DNA of 64,000 nucleotides from Thermococcus sp. MAR1 (GCF_012027305.1 NZ_SNUF01000002.1:186001-250000); one strand, 5' to 3'. Shown: positions 18,559 to 28,140, numbered from the stretch's first letter. The notes: a model not told the origin generated them from the sequence alone. A program made the numbers and translations.

Positions 18559-19955
18559 TGTCGATGCCTGGAATGGAGTACTCAACCGTTAGCAAGATTT
18601 ACGGACCGCTCATGATCGTCCAAGGTGTTAAGGGCGTCGCCTACGGTGAGGTCGTCGAGATAGAGACCGAGAGTGGGGAGAAGAGGAAGGGGCAGGTGCT
18701 TGAGGCCAGGCAGGACATGGCAATCGTTCAGGTCTTCGAGGGAACGCGCGACCTCGACGTCAAAACGACGCGCGTCCGCTTCACCGGCGAGACCCTCAAG
18801 GTTCCGGTCAGCATGGACATGCTCGGCAGGGTCTTCAACGGCATCGGAAAGCCGATAGACGGAGGCCCGGACATAATCCCCGAGGACAGGCGCGACGTTC
18901 ACGGTGCTCCCCTCAATCCCGTTGCCCGTGCCTACCCGAGGGACTTCATCCAGACCGGTGTCTCCGCCATAGACGGAATGAACACCCTCATCCGCGGTCA
19001 AAAGTTACCAATCTTCAGCGGTTCAGGTCTTCCACACAACATGCTCGCTGCGCAGATAGCCAGGCAGGCGAAGGTCCTCGGTGAAGAGGAGCAGTTCGCG
19101 GTAGTTTTCGCGGCCATGGGTATCACCTACGAAGAAGCTAACTTCTTCAAGAAGAGCTTCGAGGAGACCGGTGCAATAGAGAGGGCCGTCCTCTTCCTTA
19201 ACCTAGCAGACGACCCGGCCATCGAGCGCATCATCACCCCGCGTATGGCGCTGACGGTTGCCGAATACCTCGCCTTCGACTACGACATGCAGGTTCTGGT
19301 TATACTCACCGACATGACCAACTACGCAGAAGCTTTGCGTGAGATTTCCGCGGCGAGGGAAGAGGTTCCAGGAAGGCGCGGTTATCCCGGTTACATGTAC
19401 ACCGACTTGGCGACCATCTACGAGCGCGCTGGAAGGGTTAGGGGCAGGAAGGGTTCCATCACCCAGGTGCCCATCCTGACGATGCCGGACGACGACATCA
19501 CCCACCCGATTCCGGATTTGACCGGTTACATCACCGAGGGACAGATAGTCCTCAGCAGGGAGCTGCACAGAAAGGGTATCTACCCGCCCATTGACGTTCT
19601 CCCGAGCCTCAGCCGTCTGATGAAGGACGGTATTGGTAAGGGAATGACCAGGGAAGACCACCCGCAGCTCAGCCAGCAGCTCTACGCTGCCTACGCTGAG
19701 GGGCGCTCGCTTAGGGACCTCGTCGCCGTTGTTGGTGAGGAGGCACTCAGCGAGACCGACAGGAAGTACCTCAAGTTCGCTGACAGGTTTGAGCGTGAAT
19801 TCGTCGCCCAGCGCTACGACGAGGACAGGAGCATCGAGGAGACCCTCGACCTTGGCTGGGAACTCCTCGCTGAACTCCCGGAGAGCGAGCTTAAGCGTGT
19901 CAGGAAGGAGTACATCCTCAAGTACCACCCGAAGTACAGGAAGAGGGAGGGCTGA
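18558..19955 (+). CDS. atpB: A-type ATP synthase regulatory subunit B
   Basis: 465 residues. It has the ATP synthase alpha/beta fold, but the P-loop position reads [11 protein letters not shown] and lacks GKT, as expected for the non-catalytic B subunit. The segment [36 protein letters not shown] is typical in pattern. I chose ATG 18558 (TGATG overlap with subunit A) over the in-frame GTG 18555. Confidence 0.97.
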   Translation: MSMPGMEYSTVSKIYGPLMIVQGVKGVAYGEVVEIETESGEKRKGQVLEARQDMAIVQVFEGTRDLDVKTTRVRFTGETLKVPVSMDMLGRVFNGIGKPIDGGPDIIPEDRRDVHGAPLNPVARAYPRDFIQTGVSAIDGMNTLIRGQKLPIFSGSGLPHNMLAAQIARQAKVLGEEEQFAVVFAAMGITYEEANFFKKSFEETGAIERAVLFLNLADDPAIERIITPRMALTVAEYLAFDYDMQVLVILTDMTNYAEALREISAAREEVPGRRGYPGYMYTDLATIYERAGRVRGRKGSITQVPILTMPDDDITHPIPDLTGYITEGQIVLSRELHRKGIYPPIDVLPSLSRLMKDGIGKGMTREDHPQLSQQLYAAYAEGRSLRDLVAVVGEEALSETDRKYLKFADRFEREFVAQRYDEDRSIEETLDLGWELLAELPESELKRVRKEYILKYHPKYRKREG

Positions 19956-19982
19956 CCTCCCCTTAACTTTTAGGTGGTCGAG

Positions 19983-20636
19983 ATGGCAGAGCTGCTCAAC
20001 GTCAAGCCCACCCGTATGGAGCTCCTGAACCTCAAGAGGCGCATTAAGCTGGCCAAAAAGGGCCACAAGCTCCTCAAGGACAAGCAGGACGCCTTGGTCA
20101 TGGAGTTCTTCACGATATACGACGAGGCGCTCCAACTTAGGGAAGAGCTGGGCAGGAAGATGGCGGAGGCGTTCTCGGCACTCCAGGCGGCGGAGATAGA
20201 CGTCGGAACCCTGCGCCTCAGGGAGATAGGCCTCTCGGTCAAGCCCAACAGAGAGGTCGAGATAAGAAGGAGGAACGTAATGGGCGTCCCCGTTCCTCTC
20301 ATAGAGGCAGAATCCTTCAGGAGAAGCGCGGACGAGAGAGGCTACGCCTTCGTTTCCAGCTCGGCCAAGGTCGACCTCGCCGCCGGGAAGTTCGAGGAGG
20401 TTCTTGACCTGGCCGTCCGCCTGGCCGAGGTGGAGGAGACCCTCAAGAGGCTCGCGAAGGAGATAGAGGTCACCAAGAGGCGCGTCAATGCCCTTGAGTA
20501 CATCATAATCCCCAGGATGGAAGCCACCGTCAAGTTCATCAAGCAGCGCCTCGACGAGATGGAGCGCGAAAACTTCTTCAGGCTGAAGAGGGTCAAGGCT
20601 TTGATAGAAGCCAGAACCCAGGCCGAGGGCTCCTGA
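19983..20636 (+). CDS. atpD: A-type ATP synthase subunit D (central stalk)
   Basis: 217 residues, with a long N-terminal helix beginning [18 protein letters not shown] and a C-terminal helix ending around [10 protein letters not shown]; together these form the antiparallel rotor coiled coil. AGGTGG stands four bases before ATG 19983, which is why I use it rather than GTG 19974. It closes the operon; T-rich CTTTTATTTCC follows. Confidence 0.95.
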   Translation: MAELLNVKPTRMELLNLKRRIKLAKKGHKLLKDKQDALVMEFFTIYDEALQLREELGRKMAEAFSALQAAEIDVGTLRLREIGLSVKPNREVEIRRRNVMGVPVPLIEAESFRRSADERGYAFVSSSAKVDLAAGKFEEVLDLAVRLAEVEETLKRLAKEIEVTKRRVNALEYIIIPRMEATVKFIKQRLDEMERENFFRLKRVKALIEARTQAEGS

Positions 20637-20682
20637 CGGCAACCCTTTTATTTCCAGCCTCCCTTTTCTTCCTGGTGGTGAC

Positions 20683-21906
20683 ATGACGGAAAAGCTGTTC
20701 TACAAGAACGCCTATCTGTGGGAAGCAGGGGCGAGGGTCGAGAGGGTTGAAAAAAGCGACAAGAAGGTTAGAGTCCTTCTCAACAGGACTATCTTCTACC
20801 CCGAAGGTGGCGGTCAGCCCTCCGACAGGGGGATAATAGCCGGCGAGGGCTTCAGGATAACCGTCGAAAAGGTCGAGGGAAAGGACGAGATATGGCACGA
20901 GGGGAAACTTGAGGGCCGCCTTCCAGAGCCGGGCGAGCCGGTGAGGCTAATCCTCGATGCCGAGTGGCGCTACGAGAACATGCGCCAGCATACCGGACAG
21001 CACATCCTTTCAGCGGTCTTCAAGGACCTCTACGGCGCCAACACGACCGGTTTCCAGATATTCGAGAAATACAACAAGATTGAAATCGACTACCCCGGCG
21101 AGCTCACGTGGGAGATGGTTCTTGAGGTTGAGAAAGCCGCCAACGGAATCGTCTGGTCGGATCTTCCGGTTGAGGTGGAGGTTTACGAGAAGCTTCCTGA
21201 TGAGCTCAGAAAAAAGCTCCGGAAGGAGCTCTCCGATAAAGTCAGGCCCCCGATAAGGATAGTCTCCATTCCCGAGGTTGACGTGATACCCTGCGGCGGG
21301 ACACACGTGAGGAGCACCCGTGAGGTCGGTATCATAAAGGTGGTCAACTTCTACCGGAAGAGCAGGAAGCTCTGGCGCATCGAGTTCGTCTGCGGAAACA
21401 GGGCGCTTAAGTATCTGGACGAGCTTATGGCTGACTATTGGCTGAGCCTCGATGAGATGCCGAACAAGAACCGCCCGCTCGTCGAGCGCGTGGAGGAACT
21501 CAAGGCAGAAATCGAAAGGCTTAATGAGGAAAAAGACGGCCTTAGAAGGGAACTCTGGAGATGGAAGGCGAAGGCCCTGCTGGAGGACGCCGAGGAGATC
21601 AACGGAATAAGGGTCGTCTCGTACATCGAGGACGCCCCGATGAAAGACGCCCAGGCCTTCGTGGTTTACCTCGTTGATAAGAACCCCGGCACTGTGGCCC
21701 TGGTGGCCGGCGAGAACTACGCCATATTCGCCAAGAACAGGGAAGTCAAGGGGCTCTCAATGAGTGACCTCCTGAGGGAGGTTCTTTCCCAGGTCGGCGG
21801 CGGTGGCGGCGGCAGTGAGGCCCTCGCAAGGGGCGGCGGCTTCAAAGTGTCACGGGAAGAAGTCCTGGAGACCGCCCGTAGGGTTCTGAGGGGTTACCTT
21901 GTGTGA
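20683..21906 (+). CDS. alaX: Alanyl-tRNA editing protein, long AlaX type
   Basis: 407 residues, the size of Pyrococcus AlaX-L. The editing-site zinc ligands are in RQHTGQHIL (~residues 105-113) and CGGTHV (~204-209). These proteins hydrolyse Ser or Gly mischarged on tRNA-Ala. The C-terminal part has a coiled coil (~265-300) and the Gly-rich GGGGGGSEALARGGG, as in the C-terminal domain of alanyl-tRNA synthetase. The start has GGTGGTG upstream. It follows the ATP synthase operon closely, so read-through is possible. Confidence 0.95.
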   Translation: MTEKLFYKNAYLWEAGARVERVEKSDKKVRVLLNRTIFYPEGGGQPSDRGIIAGEGFRITVEKVEGKDEIWHEGKLEGRLPEPGEPVRLILDAEWRYENMRQHTGQHILSAVFKDLYGANTTGFQIFEKYNKIEIDYPGELTWEMVLEVEKAANGIVWSDLPVEVEVYEKLPDELRKKLRKELSDKVRPPIRIVSIPEVDVIPCGGTHVRSTREVGIIKVVNFYRKSRKLWRIEFVCGNRALKYLDELMADYWLSLDEMPNKNRPLVERVEELKAEIERLNEEKDGLRRELWRWKAKALLEDAEEINGIRVVSYIEDAPMKDAQAFVVYLVDKNPGTVALVAGENYAIFAKNREVKGLSMSDLLREVLSQVGGGGGGSEALARGGGFKVSREEVLETARRVLRGYLV

Positions 21907-21969
21907 TGTTTTTTCTCTGATAATTCTCTCCTTTTGGGACTTGTTGCACAGGTTTTAATTAAGAGTAAA

Positions 21970-21979
21970 CCTTTTAAGA
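21970..21979 (+). promoter_or_regulatory. TATA box upstream of orphan permease pair 1
   Basis: CCTTTTAAGA lies ~60 bases before the TTG start of the first permease. Confidence 0.45.
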
Positions 21980-22039
21980 ATTGTCGGGAATTTTTATCGT
22001 CACGAGTTAGAACCACACCGTCTCTCTGGGGGTGCCTCT

Positions 22040-23056
22040 TTGTCCCTTGGGAGGATAGTAATCAGATACGCCATAGTGACCCTCCTGGTGGCCCTCGTTC
22101 TCGGATACGCTATAAAGGGGGTTGTGGAAAAGAGGGCCTACCTTGAGGCCATTGATTTCTTCCAGTACAACCCAAACGCCAAGAATGTAGTGGCCGTGGC
22201 CGAGAGGCTCGGTATGGACCCGATAGAATACTACGTCAAGTATATCGCCCCTAAAAACCACCCCGAGCTGGGAAAGTCGAGTCTCAGGGTCGGTCTGGAG
22301 TACTTGGTGCTCACCTTTAAGGACCTTCTCGGGCCTTCCCGGGAACGGGGCTGGAGCTACCTCTACGGTTTCCTTAAGCCGAGCTGGGGTTTCGTTTACA
22401 ACACCCTTATTTTCCTCGTCATGGTTGAGGTAGCCGTTGTCCTTCTGGCGCTTCTGCTCTCGTTTAGGGCCGTGAAGAACGAGCGCTTCTACGGCTTCCT
22501 TCAAACTGCTGCCAGAACCTTCAACGGCATCCCGGTGTGGTTCTTCGTTGTTCTCTTCTTCCTTCTCATAATCTACTCCCCCATACCGTCCGATCTGGCG
22601 AACGGCCTTAAAGGCTCTGGCTTGAGAATGCTCGCCTATTTTGTCTTTCCTGTCCTCTCCGTGCTTCTCGTTGCCTCATGGGGGCTCGCGGAGGGTATAA
22701 CCGTCGTTATGAGGGAGGAGTTCGGGCAGTTCTACGTTGAAGCAAAGAGGGCGATGGGTCTGCCCGAGAGGAGGGTGAAGAGGCACATCGTGAGGGCCTC
22801 CATAGTTCCGGTAATGCACGTCTGGCTCCAGAACTTCATTGAGATTCAAACGCTGGTTCTCGTCGTTGATTACCTCTTCAAGCTCAACGGTCTGGGGACT
22901 GTACTCGCATCAACGCTCATCATAACCCCTGACAGCGTGTTTTTCTTCCCTGGGACTTTTGCCTTCGTTGTCATGGTGCTGGTTCTTCTGAACTTCCTAG
23001 TCTCGATGACCGTTGAGGTTCTCTCGATAAAGCTGGAACCGAGGGGGACGGCATGA
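22040..23056 (+). CDS. OppB-type ABC permease, orphan pair 1
   Basis: 338 residues with about six membrane helices and a ~90-residue outer loop after helix 1. The permease motif that contacts the ATPase is near EAKRAMGLPERRVKRHIVRASIVPV (~residues 233-257). I accept the TTG start because GGGGGTG stands five bases upstream and the next residues (RIVIRYAIVTLLVAL) make a normal OppB N-terminus. The stop overlaps the next permease by four bases. No binding protein or ATPase is linked, so it must borrow partners or be non-functional. Confidence 0.85.
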   Translation: MSLGRIVIRYAIVTLLVALVLGYAIKGVVEKRAYLEAIDFFQYNPNAKNVVAVAERLGMDPIEYYVKYIAPKNHPELGKSSLRVGLEYLVLTFKDLLGPSRERGWSYLYGFLKPSWGFVYNTLIFLVMVEVAVVLLALLLSFRAVKNERFYGFLQTAARTFNGIPVWFFVVLFFLLIIYSPIPSDLANGLKGSGLRMLAYFVFPVLSVLLVASWGLAEGITVVMREEFGQFYVEAKRAMGLPERRVKRHIVRASIVPVMHVWLQNFIEIQTLVLVVDYLFKLNGLGTVLASTLIITPDSVFFFPGTFAFVVMVLVLLNFLVSMTVEVLSIKLEPRGTA

Positions 23057-24300
23057 GGAGAAGAACGCTCGGTGCGGCAATATTAGTTGCGTTCCTCCTT
23101 TTCACAACTGTCTCCTACGCCACCCTGGATGAGGCCAAGCTCGACAACTGGGACAACTACATCTTCTGGGTTGACTATCCGAGGGGAGCTAAACCAGTGT
23201 GGCTTGGTGACTCGTCCAAAACCGTCGCCTTCAGGGGGTCCCTTGACTACATCGTGACCAGAAGAGCCCCCTCCAACATCCTGCTTGAGGGGAAAGGAAG
23301 GGTGTCCATAACGATATTCCGCCCCGATGGAAAGGTTGTTAAACTTAGGGGGACGATAAACGGCACCACGAGCGTTAACTCGAACGTTGAGCTGGCGCTC
23401 CAGGCGAGGCGCTTTGCCATTGAGGAACTTGGGATGAAACGGGAGGACCTGGCGTTCATAACGCCGGCCCAGGCTCTGTTCATGGACGGGACTAAGAAGC
23501 CCCTTTCCGGAAACTACACCGTTCAGGTCAATCCGGCGGGAGTTAAGGCGGCGATAATTGGCGACACCTACGGTCTCCTCGGCACGGACTACAAGGGCAG
23601 AGATCTGTGGGTGGGCTTCGTCGGTTCGACTGTGAACACGCTGATCCTGGCATCTTTAACGACCTTGCTGATAATAATCGTCGGCCTCTTCCTGGGCATC
23701 GGCTCGGGCTATTACGAGAACCGGTTTGGGGATGCAGTTTCGGTTCTGCTGGAAGCCCTGAACTCCATTCCCTACCTCCCCCTGGCGATAGTGATAATAT
23801 TCGTCCTCTCCTCGACGGGTTCCCACGGCAAGCTTGAGATGGGAACCCTTGAACTGGCCCTCGTGCTGTCCCTGCTCCTCGTCGGGAAGTTTGCGAGTGC
23901 CGTTAAGGGCATCGTCATGCACGAGAAAGTCCAGGAGTACATAGAGTCGGCGAGGGCTTTGGGGGCGGGTGATATGGCCATAATCCTCAGGCATATAATG
24001 AAGGCAGTGGTGCCGTATACCCTCTCCTACTCCACGCTCCTCTTCGCCCAGATGATAGCCATAATCTCGGTACTCGGCCTTTTCCAGATAATCCCCGGTG
24101 TCAACTGGGGCTCCTTTGTGGCCGAAGCTTTTACCCAGAACGCCATCTACACCCTCTGGTGGTGGCCGCTCTCTCCCTCTGTGGCGATAGTTCTGGTGAG
24201 CATCTCCCTCTGTGGCGATAGTTCTGGTGAGCATCGGGCTGACACTTCTCTCGGGCGACTCTTAATCACAGTTGTTCTTAATATATTCCAAGCTTTTTGA
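23053..24300 (+). CDS. OppC-type ABC permease, orphan pair 1, with frameshifted C-terminus
   Basis: 415 residues. After helix 1 there is a ~160-residue outer domain, then the OppC signature LLGTDYKGRDLWVG and five helices with the EYIESARALGAGDMAIILRHIM segment. The end is abnormal. A 31-bp exact tandem duplication (24173-24203 and 24204-24234) shifts the frame, so the last ~30 residues (from SISLCGDSSGEH) do not look like a permease. Removing one copy restores VAIVLVSIGLTLLSGDS and a stop at 24263-24265. Even that is ~15 residues shorter than the sister genes. The tail overlaps the convergent PP-loop gene by 23 bases. Confidence 0.82.
   Translation: MRRRTLGAAILVAFLLFTTVSYATLDEAKLDNWDNYIFWVDYPRGAKPVWLGDSSKTVAFRGSLDYIVTRRAPSNILLEGKGRVSITIFRPDGKVVKLRGTINGTTSVNSNVELALQARRFAIEELGMKREDLAFITPAQALFMDGTKKPLSGNYTVQVNPAGVKAAIIGDTYGLLGTDYKGRDLWVGFVGSTVNTLILASLTTLLIIIVGLFLGIGSGYYENRFGDAVSVLLEALNSIPYLPLAIVIIFVLSSTGSHGKLEMGTLELALVLSLLLVGKFASAVKGIVMHEKVQEYIESARALGAGDMAIILRHIMKAVVPYTLSYSTLLFAQMIAIISVLGLFQIIPGVNWGSFVAEAFTQNAIYTLWWWPLSPSVAIVLVSISLCGDSSGEHRADTSLGRLLITVVLNIFQAF
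24173..24234 (+). repeat. 31-bp exact tandem duplication inside the permease gene
   Basis: Two perfect head-to-tail copies, 24173-24203 and 24204-24234, each starting CTCCCTCTGTGG and ending GGTGAGCAT. Since 31 is not a multiple of three, the second copy moves the reading frame. One matching base extends the repeat on each side. Confidence 0.95.
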
Positions 24301-25093
24301 AGACTAACTCTCTCTGCCATTCCGGGACGTTGGGCTTCGAAAGCTCTTTCTCGGCCTTATCCCTCTCCATGAGACCGTATCTCACGAGCGCCGCTATCCT
24401 CCTCTGCTCGAAGCTGTGGCCGTGAACCTCCCAGTAGCGCTCCAGTGCAGGTCCCAGAACCAGGCAATTGGTGGTGTAGCCGGGTAACTCCGGAAACTCG
24501 AAGGGGAGCTTTCTCAGAATTTCGAGCCTCTCCCTTTCGGTCATCATGGACAGGAGCCTTACCTGGATTACTCCCCCGCTCATGAGCCTGTACGGGTGGT
24601 GGCCGAATGGAAGCTCGTGGCCTGTTATTATGTATCGGTAGCCGTTTCGGAGGGCGTACTTCCTCAGCTTCTCCATCGTTCTCCTGGAGCATCGTCTGCA
24701 GGGGGATTCCCCCTTGAGAAGGGCCTCGCGGAAGATGTCGGAGTAGTCGTAGCGCAGAACCTTGAAGGGAACCTCAAGCGCTTCGGCTATTCTCTGGGCG
24801 TTCTCTATAGCTTCCTTCGCCATTAGGCCGTGGTCGACCATTATCGCCTCCAGTTCCGGAATCTTGTAGGTCTCCTTCGCCAGGTAGAGCGCAACAACGC
24901 TGTCCTTTCCCCCGGAGTAGGCAACGATTGCCTTCTCAACGTCCTTCATGAGCTCTCCAAGCTCGGCACGGATTTTTTCCCTGTCGATTGGATGCCTCAG
25001 ATAAACCTGACACTCCCTGCAGATTGGTTTTCCGTCAATGATGTCTATCTTCGCGGTTCTCTCATCGTGGATGCAGAGCGAGCACTTGAGCAT
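24278..25093 (-). CDS. PP-loop ATP pyrophosphatase family protein (TtuA-like)
   Basis: 271 residues. An N-terminal zinc-finger pattern (C4-x2-C7 and C24-x2-C27) precedes the PP-loop SGGKDS (~residues 60-65). A central CRRC motif (~132-135, SPCRRCSRR) is placed like the catalytic Cys pair of TtuA/Ncs6 tRNA 2-thiolation enzymes. The TtuA C-terminal zinc ribbon is absent, so a distinct tRNA-modifying or other adenylating role is possible. There is no Shine-Dalgarno; a minus-strand TATA TTTTTAAA lies ~26 bases upstream (25114-25121), implying a leaderless mRNA. Confidence 0.8.
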   Translation of the reverse strand: MLKCSLCIHDERTAKIDIIDGKPICRECQVYLRHPIDREKIRAELGELMKDVEKAIVAYSGGKDSVVALYLAKETYKIPELEAIMVDHGLMAKEAIENAQRIAEALEVPFKVLRYDYSDIFREALLKGESPCRRCSRRTMEKLRKYALRNGYRYIITGHELPFGHHPYRLMSGGVIQVRLLSMMTERERLEILRKLPFEFPELPGYTTNCLVLGPALERYWEVHGHSFEQRRIAALVRYGLMERDKAEKELSKPNVPEWQRELVFKKLGIY

Positions 25094-25124
25094 GTTGGAA
25101 GAAAAGAGGCGAATTTTAAAAAGG

Positions 25125-25808
25125 TTATTTTCTCAGCTTCGGGAACTTTGAACGAAGTTTTTCGGGAGCTTTCTTGGCTTTCTCAACGGTTTCCTCGGTT
25201 TTCTTTTTCCCCTTTCTGGTGGCGAAAAAGCCCACCGTGGCTATAGCGTTCCTCAGCAGTATTCCACGGTTGTTTCTGGCTATGAACCAGCCAAAGAGCA
25301 GTCCAAAGGCTAGCCCGGCGAGCCAGAGGGAGAGGATGATGATGTTCACGCTCATGCCGCTTGGGCTGAGTGTTACCGAGAAAGCCTTGTATGCGAGCGC
25401 AAACGCCACAACGAAAATCGTTTCCAGCAGTATCGATAGCTTGGTGGCCATCCCGATTATTCTCAGAACCCTGCTATCTTCCGTGTACTCCTCTATGATT
25501 CTCTGGTCGTGGAGGCCGTAGATTAGGGTCTTAGTAATGTTTGCCCCGCTCCTGAAGGCGAGAAAGCCAAAGAATGCCGCGCTCCAGCTGGCCCCCCAGA
25601 GCTTGAGGAATGCCCAAGCCCCAACGGCTATCCAGGCCAATGTGTAAATCCTCTCGATACCCTTCTTTTCGTTCTCCGGTACGTCCACTCTTAAAACCTT
25701 CCTCCACGTCACCCCGGCGATGCTGCCAAAGGTTCTCATCAGAATCAGGGATAGGTTGATGAAGAGGAACGCCGTCAGGAATACGAAGGCCAATATCTCA
25801 CGTATCAT
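25125..25808 (-). CDS. Membrane protein of unknown function
   Basis: 227 residues with about five hydrophobic segments (residues ~4-26, 50-68, 70-85, 112-136, 150-176) and a strongly basic Lys-rich tail (GKKKTEETVEKAKKAPEK) that should face the cytoplasm. I do not recognise a family. The start ATG lies shortly after a minus-strand TATA-like TTTTTATAACC at ~25819-25829, so the transcript may be leaderless. It separates the PP-loop gene from the second orphan permease pair. Confidence 0.75.
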   Translation of the reverse strand: MIREILAFVFLTAFLFINLSLILMRTFGSIAGVTWRKVLRVDVPENEKKGIERIYTLAWIAVGAWAFLKLWGASWSAAFFGFLAFRSGANITKTLIYGLHDQRIIEEYTEDSRVLRIIGMATKLSILLETIFVVAFALAYKAFSVTLSPSGMSVNIIILSLWLAGLAFGLLFGWFIARNNRGILLRNAIATVGFFATRKGKKKTEETVEKAKKAPEKLRSKFPKLRK

Positions 25809-25858
25809 CGCTATCCCCGGTTATAAAAATGGGCGAGAGATAATTAACTTTTCTCCTC

Positions 25859-27142
25859 TTAACGCTCCAGGAAACGCCTTTCTATGTCCCTGGCTATTGC
25901 GACGAAAGAGAGTGTCATCAGGCCTATTGAGATGCCAACGGGCAGGACGTGCCACCATGAGAGCCTGTAAACGGTGTTCTCCCTTATGCTCTGGCTCATC
26001 AGCGTTCCCCAATTGAATCCTGGAACGACGTTGAAAAAGCCGAGAAGTGTTATCAAAGCTATTATTCCCGGGACGGTGAGGGCGAATTGGTAGAGTGTGT
26101 AGGGAATCAGCACCTTTGAGACATGCCTCGTTAGTATCCACCGTGAGCTTCCACCCAGGGCCTTAGAAGACTCGATGTACTCTTTTCTGAGCTCTTCATC
26201 CACTATTGAGCGTATGTTGCGGGAGAGGTCACCAACGCTGAGAATTCCGAGCACCACTGCCAAGAGGATTGGGTTTGTTGATATTGTGTACGTGTAGTCG
26301 TTGATGTCAGAGATTATTATGATGAGCCCTATCGCTACCGGAAGGAGTGGCATGACAGTTAAAAGGTGCGAGACAAAGTTGAGAGCCTTTCCAAGCCCAC
26401 TCGATAGAACGCTGAGCATTCCGAATATCATTGCCAAGCCCATTGCGAAGAGGGCTCCGATAACCGCTACTGCAATCGTTTCCCTCATGCCCCACAGATA
26501 TCCCGCCCATATGTCCCTGCCGAAGTTGTCCGTTCCCATCACTCCGTAGCTTTCCCCTTGGATGTATACCCTTGGAGTCGAGTTGTACTGTCCCAAAGGA
26601 GTAAGCACTATCAGGTACGTGCCTTTAACGGTTTCTGGGTTCAGAATGCAGTCCTTTTTGGGCTTGGAGAAAATTACGTTAAGACCGTTCCAGAAGAGGA
26701 GTTGGTCGGAGGTAGTTTCAATCCCGCACTTTTCTCTTGCGATCTCCCTGAGGACTATCGAATTCCTGAGGTTCAGCTCCCTGGGTATGTGGGTGTTCCA
26801 CATAGTGTACTCGTTTCCCTCTGGATCCTTTATGGTTACCCGATAGCTTTCAAACCTCTCAAGAACGATTATTATGCCCTTGGGGGCAACCTTGTAGTGG
26901 AAGTCGTATTTGAACACGTAGGAACCGTTTTCCTTGGTTGCGGTCAGCCATTCGGTTTTGGGGAGATTGGTCAGTTTCCCGTACCACCCGGGCGGCACGT
27001 TCTTGGGATTGAGATGCCAGTAAAGAATGCTGTCCCAGTTCTCTATATCCTTGGGATTTACCCAACTGGGCCCTATCAGAGAAACCGCTATCATTGTCGT
27101 GATTACTATTACGGAGAGCGGGAGGGCCTTATCTTTAAACAT
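25859..27142 (-). CDS. OppC-type ABC permease, orphan pair 2
   Basis: 427 residues, intact. One N-terminal helix (~7-27), a ~170-residue outer domain containing NWDSILYWHLNPKNVPPGWYG, then the signature MGTDNFGRDIWAG and five helices. The coupling segment EYIESSKALGGSSRWILTRHV is present and it ends IARDIERRFLER as expected. It is homologous to the OppC genes at 23053 and 35405. The start overlaps the 3' end of its OppB partner by eight bases. No ATPase or binding protein is adjacent. Confidence 0.9.
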   Translation of the reverse strand: MFKDKALPLSVIVITTMIAVSLIGPSWVNPKDIENWDSILYWHLNPKNVPPGWYGKLTNLPKTEWLTATKENGSYVFKYDFHYKVAPKGIIIVLERFESYRVTIKDPEGNEYTMWNTHIPRELNLRNSIVLREIAREKCGIETTSDQLLFWNGLNVIFSKPKKDCILNPETVKGTYLIVLTPLGQYNSTPRVYIQGESYGVMGTDNFGRDIWAGYLWGMRETIAVAVIGALFAMGLAMIFGMLSVLSSGLGKALNFVSHLLTVMPLLPVAIGLIIIISDINDYTYTISTNPILLAVVLGILSVGDLSRNIRSIVDEELRKEYIESSKALGGSSRWILTRHVSKVLIPYTLYQFALTVPGIIALITLLGFFNVVPGFNWGTLMSQSIRENTVYRLSWWHVLPVGISIGLMTLSFVAIARDIERRFLER

Positions 27143-28140
27143 CTCTCCTCACCCTTGGGTCAAGTTTTGAGTAGAGAACCTCCATCACGGACGAGTTTAC
27201 GAAGTACAGGAACGCCATGACTAAGGCCACAAAAAAGAGGAGTTCTGGCCTGAAGACAAAGGAAAAAGCAACAACGTGAATTCTCCTCAGATAGCTCCAC
27301 ACGTAGTCATACTGCCTCCCCGCTGACGTTGCAAAGACGTAGCCTATGCCGTTGACGTTGAAGAGCTTCTCAACTGCCATTCCGTTTACCAGCAGGTTCA
27401 GGAAGTTGTAGCTTGTGAAGGTCAAAAACGACGGGAGAACCGTTCTCAGGAGCTTCTTCATTATTTTCCTGTCGGGAAGTCCCTTCAGCACGTCCGCGAA
27501 GAAGTGCTCCTCGTGCATCTCCTTCCTCACAAGCGTCCTCACGTTGAACGCATAGATCACAACGTTGGCGAAGGTCAGCGTGAGGACGGGAATCAGCATA
27601 GCGTTGAGATACGTTCCGAATCCCAACTCGTCGTTGAGCCTTGCCCTCGCTATGTAGGTCATGTAGTCTATGGTTGATAACCCGGTTCGCCACCAGAGTA
27701 CCCAGATTAGAAATACTCCCCAGAACCAGCCCGGAATCGCGGAGAACACCGGGGCAAGGGTGGTCAAGATTCTGTCCGATCGTTTTCCGTTGTATCCCGC
27801 CTTAAGCCCCCAGTAGAGGCCGAGGACGAACACGAGCGCCATTGTGAGGGCGAGTACAACCATCGTCGTGAGGATGGCCCCCTCGGGACTTATCATGTAC
27901 ATCTCTATAAACTGCTCTCTGGCTTCACTTTCCCTGAACAGGGAGATGGAATATTCAAAGTACTCTCTGGTTTTCTTAAGTCCCTCTTCAAGCGTGAACG
28001 GTTTCGTCTGGATGAACGTGTGCCTGCTCCTCCACTCCCAGACCCTGTGCTCTGCTCCAGCAATTATCATCCCGGTTATGATGAGGGCAAGAAAAAAGTA
28101 CGACAATGTTACGAGCTATGTATTTAATAGCCCGTGACAT
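27135..28140 (-). CDS. OppB-type ABC permease, orphan pair 2, with an apparent 5' frameshift
   Basis: The intact frame runs from 28106 (a TTG with no Shine-Dalgarno) and gives 323 residues with the usual OppB helices and RTLVRKEMHEEHF/KGLPDRKIMKK coupling region. Upstream is a much better start: ATG 28138-28140 with AGGTGATAG directly before it, encoding MSRAIKYIARNIVVLF, a typical OppB N-terminus. It is one base out of frame. Removing one T from the six-T run (plus-strand A-run 28092-28097) joins it to LALIITGMIIAG. So the gene is probably frameshifted by slippage, by mutation or by sequencing error. Confidence 0.8.
28092..28097 (-). other. Six-base homopolymer at the frameshift point
   Basis: Read on the minus strand this is TTTTTT within GTACTTTTTTCTTGCC. 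Five T would restore one continuous OppB frame from ATG 28140. Confidence 0.8.

Noticed and set aside
19203-20684. A 493-codon open frame antisense to atpB and atpD
   Set aside because: It runs through the stops of two well-supported genes and shows only shadow composition.
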